Below, piece after piece: positions 6,241-11,949 of a stretch of 11,949 bases of DNA (position 1 is its first letter; each line of letters starts with the position of its first letter). The translations under genes and the position numbers were made by a program. Below the pieces are notes generated by a model that was given only the letters and a program-made list of their open reading frames with translations, did not search any database and was not told where the DNA came from. Source of the DNA: Tannerellaceae bacterium (lineage in GTDB: Bacteria > Bacteroidota > Bacteroidia > Bacteroidales > Tannerellaceae); NCBI GenBank assembly GCA_031280645.1, contig JAITGL010000038.1, forward strand, positions 1 through 11,949, in the 5' to 3' direction.

Positions 6241-6253
6241 GCATAATTTATGC
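6241..6253. promoter_or_regulatory. Short palindrome upstream of oxyR
   Basis: GCATAA-T-TTATGC is a perfect 6-bp dyad around one base, about 55-70 bases upstream of the oxyR -7 element. LysR-type regulators bind dyads near this position for autoregulation, so it is a candidate site. It could equally be chance in AT-rich DNA. Confidence 0.3.
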
Positions 6254-6395
6254 CTCCGCCAAGCCGCCATAACCTTTAATACACAAGCCGGAAAGCCCCG
6301 TAAAGCCTTACAAGCAATAATTTATCATCCCCCAAGCCTGATTGTAGATAAAATAACCTTAAAACCGTATCCCCAACCCCTCATAAAACTCCAAC

Positions 6396-6828
6396 GCGAC
6401 CGCGGCGGACATCCCGACAGCCGGTTTAAAGTTCACAGCGACCGCGGCGAACATCCCGACAGCTGTTTTAAAGTCCAACGCGGTCACGGCGAATATCCCG
6501 GCAGCCGGTTTCAAGCCCGACGCGGTCACGGCGGACATCCCGACAGCCGGTTTCAAGTCCACCGTGATCGCGGCGGATATCCCGACAGCCGTTTACTTGC
6601 CCGACGCGACCACGGCGGATATCCCGACAGCCGGTTTCAAGCCCGACGCGACCACAGCGGACATTCCGACAGCCGTTTGCTTGCCCGACGCGGTCACGGC
6701 GAACATCCGGAAGCCCGGTAGCTTGTCCGACGCGGTCACGGCGAACATCCGGAAGCCCGTTTGCTTGTTCGACGCGGTCGCGGCGGATGTCCGGAAGCCC
6801 GGTAGCTTGCCCGACGCGGTCGCGGCGG
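6396..6828. repeat. 42-bp tandem repeat array, ten full copies plus a partial one
   Basis: Ten contiguous units of exactly 42 bases start at 6396, 6438, 6480, 6522, 6564, 6606, 6648, 6690, 6732 and 6774, with an 11th broken off after 13 bases. Each unit begins like GCGGTCACGGCGGACATCC. Units 1-7 continue CCGACAGCC; units 8-10 carry CGGAAGCCC instead. From unit 5 on, odd units read GTTT.CTTG and even ones start GGT, a two-unit (84-bp) pattern. Because 42 is a multiple of three, frames stay open over parts of it: one plus-strand frame is open from about 6384 to 6908 with a 14-residue period (near ADIPTAGFKPD) but has no ATG, only a GTG at 6564 inside unit 5. I take it as a non-coding minisatellite between oxyR and tRNA-Pro, with a small chance of a repeat protein. 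GC content is far above the flanks. Confidence 0.92.
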
Positions 6829-7102
6829 GGGGTTCGAGGGCCTACATCATCCGAAGTGAACGTTCAAACGGTAATATTGGGTTTTCAACCATATATAATA
6901 TAATGTAAAAGGAGGCGATGCCTGGGGTATGGATATTTGAATAAGGATAAATGGAAGCGAAAAACATTTGGGGGATGCAATTGTATGGGTTACAGGCTCC
7001 GGGGGCTATTGCCGGCTTATTGATTGATGGTTAAAACAACGTTATCGGCGGGCGCTGCAATATAATAATGTAATAAAAGAGGCTAACCGGCTGCGGGAAG
7101 GA
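6829..7102. other. Intergenic stretch with no supported gene
   Basis: Between the repeat array and the tRNA-Pro promoter I see no convincing gene. Two tiny plus-strand frames occur (8 codons at 6918-6944 and 27 codons at 6951-7034) with purine-rich sequence too close to their ATGs. Neither resembles a known peptide. There is no clear terminator or dyad. Confidence 0.5.
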
Positions 7103-7133
7103 TTTGCCGGATTCATTTTTAAGCATATCTTTG
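7103..7133 (+). promoter_or_regulatory. Promoter of tRNA-Pro
   Basis: TTTG at 7103-7106, a 19-base spacer, and TATCTTTG at 7126-7133 exactly fit the Bacteroides TTTG / TAnnTTTG pattern. The mature tRNA begins 13 bases after the -7 element. This is the cleanest promoter in the window and supports the taxonomic reading. Confidence 0.87.
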
Positions 7134-7145
7134 CAGCCGCAAGCT

Positions 7146-7220
7146 CGGGGTGTAGCGCAGTCCGGTTAGCGCACCTGCTTTGGGAGCAGGGGGTCGCGAG
7201 TTCGAATCCCGCCACCCCGA
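7146..7220 (+). tRNA. tRNA-Pro (anticodon TGG)
   Basis: 75 bases fold as a cloverleaf. The acceptor CGGGGTG pairs with CACCCCG, with the C1-G72 pair typical of bacterial tRNA-Pro and discriminator A. The anticodon stem CCTGC/GCAGG encloses TTTGGGA, giving anticodon TGG. CCA is not encoded. A consensus promoter precedes it and a terminator follows, so it is a single-gene unit. Confidence 0.97.
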
Positions 7221-7226
7221 CTGAGT

Positions 7227-7261
7227 AAAGCCAGACAGTTATTAACTGCCTGGCTTTTTTT
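7227..7261 (+). terminator. Rho-independent terminator of tRNA-Pro
   Basis: AAAGCCAG pairs with CTGGCTTT (8 bp). After an A-C mismatch, CAGTT pairs with AACTG around an ATT loop, and a T run follows to 7261. It starts six bases after the tRNA end. Confidence 0.87.
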
Positions 7262-7507
7262 ATGCCCCTCCATCGCCTTAACCTGATGCGTACAATCCGC
7301 TGCTGATGCGGCTTTTGGATTTGTCAATAACTTGTTGATAAAAGCGCCTGAAAAAATATCCTAACGATGAATAAAAGCCAATACCTTAGCCGCCGAAATC
7401 CAATAAAGGATTTGCAAGTGAAAAACAACAACAAATTTAAAAACATATAAGATGACTCGCACGGCAAATATATCAGACTATAATAAATTAAACATAAACT
7501 AAGCAAA

Positions 7508-8959
7508 ATGGACACAAGAGAGAAGAAAACAAAACTCAAACTTTCCGGGTTTCTGCTCTGTATGCTGATCTCGCTTACGGTTTCGTCATGCTACGGGCCT
7601 GAGCTTGACATTATACAGAAGGAAATTTCAGACATAAAGAAAGACATAGAAGCCATAAAAGCGAAAATTGATAACGGTAAGTTCATCGTATCCGTCGTTC
7701 CCATTGCCGGAGGCTTTACCATCTCATTTAGCGATGGTTTATCTCACACCATAACCAGCGGGGCGAACGGGCAGCCGGGCGAGAACGGTACTATATGGCA
7801 TATCAATATTGCGGATAGCTGCTGGTACTATACCCCGCCTTCGGGAGTAGCCATTCCAACCACAATGCGCGCTATTCCGAGAGACGGCAAAGCCGGAGCG
7901 GCCGGGCAATCGGCTCCCGCGCCTAAAATCAGTCCCAGCGGCTTTTGGATAATGTATGAATGGAACCCTGCCAGGTCGGTTTACGACACGATAATATCAA
8001 CAATACCTGCCAATCTTACGCCCTATCTTGTTTACCCGCCAACCAACCCGCATTACGTTTACATGTTTGTGCCCAAGCGTGATAACAGCGTGCCGCCGAG
8101 GATTGTTTACGACTCTATCGCTTTGCCGCTGGAGGATAAGAAAGTATTGATCATAAGCTTTAAGGGATACGGGTACAAAGAGGGTCAAACCATAAAGATG
8201 CTCGACAGCCTTGCATTCAAATACTGGCAGATCGACGCTTCAGCGCTGCCAACATGGGCGGGCGAGAAGCAAATCACGCAGGATACGCTGTTTACCAACT
8301 GGCAGTCGCCGGTTCAGAAGCCCGATTCGCTTGTGGTTGTGTTCGCGGCCAACAATCCGAACGCTACCAACCTCTACTTGGAGGATTCGCAGAGGGATTC
8401 CAACCCATTCTTAACCCTTACCACCCCCGTAAGGCTAACGAACGAGCTGCTTACAAAAGCTTATTACGATACGCTGTATTACGCCAGGATGCAATACGTT
8501 ACAAACGTGCCGTCGGGAACCAAAAACGGGAATGTACAATACTTCCTTGTTAACAACAGTCCCGACAGGGAGCGTTCGATAGCAAGCTATCCGATTAATG
8601 CAACTACGCCATATCCGATTCCGGCTGCAAGGGTGACATCGGTGGGAGGGGCAATGCCTCTCGCTACTACTGATGCGAGATACCCATACTTCAACATTGA
8701 CCCTGCGTCGACTGCATTAGCCCTTACTTTCAGCGGCGGCGAATATATGTACGACTACTTGATAAGGGATACAGCCGTTATCGCCGCGCCGCTAATCGCA
8801 ACAAGCGCAAACAAAAAGACGTTCACGTTCAAGAAGACTCCTACTACGATTGTACCCTCTATAACTTACAAAATTGTAGTAGAGAAGCTGATGAAGAATG
8901 GTTCGGTCGTGATAGATACGCTGGCAATACGCACAGACCCATCTCTGCCACTTCCTTAA
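7508..8959 (+). CDS. Surface lipoprotein with DUF4988-like N-terminal region
   Basis: 483 residues. A type II signal peptide has basic n-region TREKKTKLKL, hydrophobic FLLCMLISLTV and lipobox VSSC with lipidated Cys28. A short coiled coil follows (about 34-56, IIQKEISDIKKDIEAIKAKI). Residues about 57-150 resemble DUF4988 of Bacteroidota surface lipoproteins: a GGFTISFSDG strand motif, collagen-like glycine turns (GANGQPGENG, RDGKAGAAGQ), then SGFWIMYEW. I do not recognise the remaining 330 residues, which look beta-rich and rich in Thr, Pro, Tyr and Asn. There is no catalytic motif I can name. It is likely anchored in the outer membrane; exposure outward is inferred. The ATG follows an A-rich leader (AAACTAAGCAAA). 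No TAnnTTTG is visible in the 246 bases upstream, so it may need another sigma factor or regulator. It is alone in its unit and ends in the terminator at 9015-9044. Confidence 0.82.
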   Translation: MDTREKKTKLKLSGFLLCMLISLTVSSCYGPELDIIQKEISDIKKDIEAIKAKIDNGKFIVSVVPIAGGFTISFSDGLSHTITSGANGQPGENGTIWHINIADSCWYYTPPSGVAIPTTMRAIPRDGKAGAAGQSAPAPKISPSGFWIMYEWNPARSVYDTIISTIPANLTPYLVYPPTNPHYVYMFVPKRDNSVPPRIVYDSIALPLEDKKVLIISFKGYGYKEGQTIKMLDSLAFKYWQIDASALPTWAGEKQITQDTLFTNWQSPVQKPDSLVVVFAANNPNATNLYLEDSQRDSNPFLTLTTPVRLTNELLTKAYYDTLYYARMQYVTNVPSGTKNGNVQYFLVNNSPDRERSIASYPINATTPYPIPAARVTSVGGAMPLATTDARYPYFNIDPASTALALTFSGGEYMYDYLIRDTAVIAAPLIATSANKKTFTFKKTPTTIVPSITYKIVVEKLMKNGSVVIDTLAIRTDPSLPLP

Positions 8960-9014
8960 CACAATATATTTCACACAGAATTTTTTCAAATAGCAGTTTT
9001 TATGAAAAGAGAGG

Positions 9015-9044
9015 AAAACCCCCGATGTGAATCGGGGGTTTTTT
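9015..9044. terminator. Strong terminator between convergent genes
   Basis: AAAACCCCCGAT and ATCGGGGGTTTT form a perfect 12-bp stem around GTGA, followed by TT, G and a second T run. It ends the lipoprotein gene on the plus strand. On the minus strand the stem also ends in TTTT, so it may serve mtaD from the other side. Confidence 0.9.
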
Positions 9045-9091
9045 GTTTTTCGGGAAGGATGATGTCGGGTTGGATCTTAGCGGTTAACGGT

Positions 9092-10354
9092 TCATTTTCC
9101 ATTAACGATTCGCTCTGCGCATCGCGCCGCATTGCGGAGTATTTCCTCTTCGCCGTGGACATGCCGGTTTAGCATCAGGATGCGGCCGTTGCAAATCACG
9201 GTGTCGATGCAACTGCCGTTGGCGGCGTAAACCAGGTTGGATATAAAGTTATGGTTAGGCGTGAAAGCCGGAATGTTGAGGTCGACAAGGCAAAGGTCGG
9301 CAAGGTAGCCTTCCTCGATACGTCCGGCGCGGATGCCGAGTATGGCGGCTCCTTGCGATGTGGCGGCCTCGAATACTTCGGGGGCGCTTAATGCTTCGGG
9401 GTCTTTTCGCCAGGCTTTGCCTAAGAGCGAGGCGAGCTTCATGGCTTCGAGCATATCAAGATTGTTAGACGAGGAGCATCCGTCGGTTCCGATTCCTACC
9501 CGGATGCCTGCGCGGCGCATCTCGGTGAAGCGAAATTCATGGCCTGATGCAAGTTTCATGTTCGAGGCGGGGTTATGGGCAACGCTAACGCCGTTGTCGG
9601 CAAGCATCCGGATTTCTTCGTTGTCAATATAAAGTCCGTGAGCGATAAGCAGTCGCGGCGAGAGGAGGCCCAGGCTGTCGAGGTATCGTACGGGAGTGCA
9701 TCCGAAGCGTTCGATTGAGAAGGCAACTTCGGTTTCGGTTTCGGCGAGATGTAGATGGATCATAAGTTGGCGTTCCGCCGTCCATTGGTTTATCCACTTT
9801 AAGGTTTGGCCCGACACGGTGTAGATGGCATGAGGGGCAACTGCGTAAGCGATTCGCTCCTCGCGGCGGTTGGTTTCATGATAAAGGCTACTGATTAGGG
9901 CTTTGCTATCTTCGGCTTTGTCGGAACTGAAATGATCAAAGCAGGCGCAGGCGAGCATGGCTCGCAAACCGGATTCGCTAACGGCCGCGGCTGTGTCGTT
10001 CATATAATGATAACTGTCGACAAAGGTTGTGGTTCCGCTTTTAATCATTTCGAGACATGCTAATCGTGCGCCCCAATATACATCGTTGGGCTGGAGTCGC
10101 GCTTCGATGGGCCAAATCCTTTCTTCGAGCCATCGCATCAGGGGCATGTCGTCGCCGCATCCGCGGAGTAAAGTCATGGCGGCATGGTTGTGGAGATTAA
10201 CGAAGCCGGGTATCACGGCCTTTCCGCCGGCGTTGATAATTTGCCCCGGATCGGGCGGCATTGCGTTTCCAATATATATTATATGCGCTCCTTCGATGAG
10301 GATGTTGACAGTGCGCCCATTGAGTATCGCTGATTGTATGAGGATTCGTTCCAC
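9092..10354 (-). CDS. mtaD: 5'-methylthioadenosine/S-adenosylhomocysteine deaminase (amidohydrolase)
   Basis: Cytoplasmic zinc hydrolase of the amidohydrolase superfamily that deaminates adenosyl compounds such as S-adenosylhomocysteine or methylthioadenosine. The 420-residue protein has the metal motif NLHNH (His55, His57), HLHLAETETE (His202, Glu205), AHG (His239) and GTDG (Asp291). This is the set seen in the characterised Thermotoga maritima enzyme at nearly the same numbers. A small beta-sandwich is made from both ends (1-50 and 345-395). The broader family includes chlorohydrolases and other nucleobase deaminases, so the exact substrate is inferred. It is the second gene of an operon, starting two bases after the M20 peptidase stop, so its translation is probably coupled. 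It is transcribed toward the shared terminator at 9015-9044. Confidence 0.87.
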   Translation of the reverse strand: MERILIQSAILNGRTVNILIEGAHIIYIGNAMPPDPGQIINAGGKAVIPGFVNLHNHAAMTLLRGCGDDMPLMRWLEERIWPIEARLQPNDVYWGARLACLEMIKSGTTTFVDSYHYMNDTAAAVSESGLRAMLACACFDHFSSDKAEDSKALISSLYHETNRREERIAYAVAPHAIYTVSGQTLKWINQWTAERQLMIHLHLAETETEVAFSIERFGCTPVRYLDSLGLLSPRLLIAHGLYIDNEEIRMLADNGVSVAHNPASNMKLASGHEFRFTEMRRAGIRVGIGTDGCSSSNNLDMLEAMKLASLLGKAWRKDPEALSAPEVFEAATSQGAAILGIRAGRIEEGYLADLCLVDLNIPAFTPNHNFISNLVYAANGSCIDTVICNGRILMLNRHVHGEEEILRNAARCAERIVNGK

Positions 10355-10356
10355 GA

Positions 10357-11715
10357 TCAGAAGCGGACGAGGCGGTAGAATTCTGCCACGGTTTCGATAC
10401 CTTTCTCGAAGAAGTCGATCGGGAAGCTTTCGTTAGGCGAGTGGATGGCGTTTTGCTCAAGTCCGAATCCCATGAGTATGGTTTTGACGCCGAGTATTTG
10501 CTCGAAGGTTGAAACGATAGGGATGCTGCCTCCGCGCCTGAGTCCGAGGGGTCGTTTGCCGAAGGCTATTCCCATTGCCTGCTCGGCGGCGCGATATGCG
10601 GGATGGCTAACGGGGCAAACATATCCTTGTCCGCCGTGTAGGGATCGGACGTTTACTTTTACTGTTCGCGGGGCGATATTTCTCAAATGTTCGGCAAAGA
10701 GTATTCCGATTTGGTAATGATCTTGGTTGGGCACAAGGCGGCAGGATACTTTGGCATAGGCTTTGGATGGGATGACGGTTTTGGCTCCTTCGCCGGTATA
10801 TCCGCCCCATATTCCGCAAATGTCGAATGTTGGCCGACAGCTGTTGCGTTCGAGGGTTGAGTATCCGGCTTCTCCGAAGAGAGCGTCGACGTTTATTGCT
10901 TTCCGGTATGCGTCTTCGTCGAAAGGCACGCGTGCAATCATGTCGCGTTCGGCCGACGATAGTTCTTCAACGTCGTCGTAAAAGCCTGGGATGGCGATGC
11001 GTCCCCGGTTGTCGATGATGCCGGCCAGCAGTCGGCACAGCACGTTGATCGGATTGTCGACAGCTCCGCCGAAGTGTCCGGAGTGTAAGTCGCGGTTGGG
11101 TCCGGTGAGTTCAATTTCCCAATAGGCGAGTCCTCGGAGACCAGTGGTGAGGGTAGGTATGTCGGCGTTCAGCATGGTAGTGTCGGACACTAAGATTACG
11201 TTGGCCCGGAGGAGATCCTTATGCTTGTTGCAGAAAGCTTCGAGGCTTGGCGATGCGATTTCTTCCTCGCCTTCCATGATAAACTTTACGTTGCAATGGA
11301 GGTTGCCGGTTTGGAGGGCTGTTTCAAATCCTTTGGCTTGAATCATGGCTTGTCCTTTATCGTCGTCGGCTCCTCTGGCCCACATTCTGCCTTCGCGAAC
11401 AACGGGTTCAAACGGTGGGCTGTTCCAGAGGTTGAGCGGTTCGGGGGGCATAACGTCGTAATGACCGTAAACAAGTATGGTTGGAGCTTGCGGGTCGATA
11501 ATTTTCTCGGCGTAAACTACGGGATTGCCTGCGGTTGGCATAATCTCGGCGCGATCGGCTCCGGACGAGATTAATATTTCTGCCCATCTTTCGGCGCAGG
11601 TTCTTATGTCTTCCTTGTGTTCACTTTTTGCACTTACTGAGGGGATTCGGAGGAGCGATGCCCATTCATTGATGAAGCGGGCTTTGTTTTCGTTGATGAA
11701 TGATTTTGTTGACAT
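10357..11715 (-). CDS. M20 family metallo-dipeptidase
   Basis: A 452-residue di-zinc peptidase of the M20 (carnosinase/PepV-like) group, cytoplasmic with no signal peptide. The metal and catalytic residues are all present: YGHYDV (His85, Asp87), GADDDKG (115-121, bridging Asp118), EGEEE (148-152, catalytic Glu151 and metal Glu152), VSDT (Asp178) and AIHSPNE (His425). The inserted dimerisation lid lies at about 195-360 and contains DLHSGHFGG with His211. Length and the lid fit dipeptidases rather than the shorter ArgE/DapE deacylases. It likely cleaves small dipeptides; the precise substrate is unknown. It leads a two-gene operon with mtaD. Its promoter is at 11762-11755, and a group II intron ends about 70 bases further upstream. 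Confidence 0.9.
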   Translation of the reverse strand: MSTKSFINENKARFINEWASLLRIPSVSAKSEHKEDIRTCAERWAEILISSGADRAEIMPTAGNPVVYAEKIIDPQAPTILVYGHYDVMPPEPLNLWNSPPFEPVVREGRMWARGADDDKGQAMIQAKGFETALQTGNLHCNVKFIMEGEEEIASPSLEAFCNKHKDLLRANVILVSDTTMLNADIPTLTTGLRGLAYWEIELTGPNRDLHSGHFGGAVDNPINVLCRLLAGIIDNRGRIAIPGFYDDVEELSSAERDMIARVPFDEDAYRKAINVDALFGEAGYSTLERNSCRPTFDICGIWGGYTGEGAKTVIPSKAYAKVSCRLVPNQDHYQIGILFAEHLRNIAPRTVKVNVRSLHGGQGYVCPVSHPAYRAAEQAMGIAFGKRPLGLRRGGSIPIVSTFEQILGVKTILMGFGLEQNAIHSPNESFPIDFFEKGIETVAEFYRLVRF

Positions 11716-11754
11716 AGTTGTGTGATATTTTTTGGATTGTATTCATAATAATGG

Positions 11755-11762
11755 CAAATATA
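11755..11762 (-). promoter_or_regulatory. Promoter -7 element of the M20-mtaD operon
   Basis: The minus strand reads TATATTTG, an exact TAnnTTTG, 39 bases before the ATG at 11715. Twenty bases upstream is TTTC, three of four matches to the -33 TTTG. It lies between the intron end and the gene, so the operon keeps its own promoter. Confidence 0.65.
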
Positions 11763-11831
11763 GGAAAATGGGGTAAGAGTTTGAAATTTGTTGGTTGTTG
11801 AAGCAGGGTTAATTAGTAATCGGAGTTGCAA

Positions 11832-11949
11832 ATCGAGTAGGAGAAACGGGATTAATTCCCGTTTCGTCCTCTCACACCACCGTACATGCGGTTCCGCATA
11901 CGGCGGTTCTTTAGCTACGATACATTTTGTAGCAATCCATAAGGCAAGT
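11832..11949 (-). mobile_element. Group II intron, 3' end (domains V and VI); body beyond the right edge
   Basis: On the minus strand, domain V starts ACCGCCGTATGCG, has loop GAAC, and returns CGCATGTACGGTGGT. The lower helix is 9 bp with the triad-type G-T wobble in CGC. A two-base TG bulge lies on the 3' side, then a 4-bp upper stem, which is the diagnostic domain V architecture. Domain VI follows: GAG and AGGA, then stem GAAACGGGA/TCCCGTTTC, then TCCT, an unpaired A at 11838, and CTC pairing back to GAG. That bulged A is seven bases from the intron end, the expected branch point, and the intron ends CTCGAT at 11832. It is a self-splicing retroelement; the reverse transcriptase gene should lie to the right. 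The 3' exon begins TTGCAACT at 11831. Confidence 0.87.
11911..11949 (-). CDS. Possible C-terminal tail of the intron-encoded reverse transcriptase
   Basis: One minus-strand frame entering from the right edge reads TCLMDCYKMYRS and stops at the TAA at 11913-11911, just before domain V. Intron reverse transcriptases usually end at this spot in domain IV. Twelve residues are too few to identify the family, and another frame is also open here, so this is tentative. Confidence 0.3.
   Translation of the reverse strand, partial: TCLMDCYKMYRS

Noticed and set aside
6359..6562. Minus-strand open frame through repeat units 1-4
   Set aside because: It is blocked by a stop in unit 5, starts at a GTG inside the array, and is another by-product of the three-fold period.
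6396..6828. CRISPR array
   Set aside because: The units are contiguous 42-bp copies with no unique spacers, and no cas gene is in view.
6564..6908. Plus-strand open frame of 14-residue repeats across the array, starting at a GTG
   Set aside because: It has no ATG. The GTG is a variant of the GCG found at that place in the other units. Openness follows from the 42-bp period, and unit differences are not concentrated at third positions. I keep it only as a remote possibility.
6918..7034. Two tiny plus-strand frames (8 and 27 codons) with purine-rich sequence in front
   Set aside because: The AAGGAGG and AAGGA stretches are only 2-3 bases from the ATGs, the products resemble nothing, and there is no promoter element before them.
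7325..7345. DnaA box-like TTATCAACA on the minus strand
   Set aside because: It is a single site with one mismatch, with no cluster, AT-rich unwinding element or replication gene nearby.

Overview
The window looks like chromosomal DNA of a Bacteroidota member, most likely order Bacteroidales. Several genes and both tRNAs carry the sigma-ABfr type -7 element TAnnTTTG, two of them with a good upstream TTTG. Neither tRNA encodes its CCA end. The DAHP synthase-chorismate mutase fusion, the OxyR, and a DUF4988-like surface lipoprotein fit the same group. I cannot name the species.

Layout, left to right. (a) 1-545, minus: the N-terminal 181 codons of an unrecognised protein running off the left edge, with its own promoter. 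It sits just past the 3' end of tRNA-Asp(GTC) (716-789, minus) and that tRNA's terminator, a common place for island insertion. (b) 944-5100, minus: a complete Phe/Tyr operon. Order of transcription is promoter, a 29-codon leader peptide packed with Phe and Tyr codons, an attenuator terminator, pheA (prephenate dehydratase), a fold-type-I aminotransferase, a DAHP synthase-chorismate mutase fusion, and tyrA (prephenate dehydrogenase). (c) 5182-6188, minus: oxyR with its promoter and terminator. (d) 6396-6828: ten 42-bp tandem repeats plus a partial copy, apparently non-coding. (e) 7103-7261, plus: tRNA-Pro(TGG) with promoter and terminator. (f) 7508-9044, plus: a 483-residue lipoprotein and its terminator. 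(g) 9092-11762, minus: a two-gene operon of an M20 dipeptidase and a methylthioadenosine/S-adenosylhomocysteine deaminase. (h) 11832-11949, minus: the 3' end of a group II intron (domains V and VI with a branch-point A) whose body lies beyond the right edge.

How the parts work together. The four aromatic enzymes cover first-step DAHP synthesis, chorismate to prephenate, both prephenate exits, and transamination to Phe and Tyr. The leader peptide has eight aromatic residues in nine positions (6-14) and no Trp, which matches an operon devoted to Phe and Tyr. The leader RNA shows mutually exclusive 1:2, 2:3 and 3:4 pairings as in a textbook ribosome-mediated attenuator. This short leader gene and its switch are the most interesting system I see here. 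Secondary points are the intron end, the 42-bp repeat array with a two-unit higher-order pattern, and the possible island edge at tRNA-Asp.
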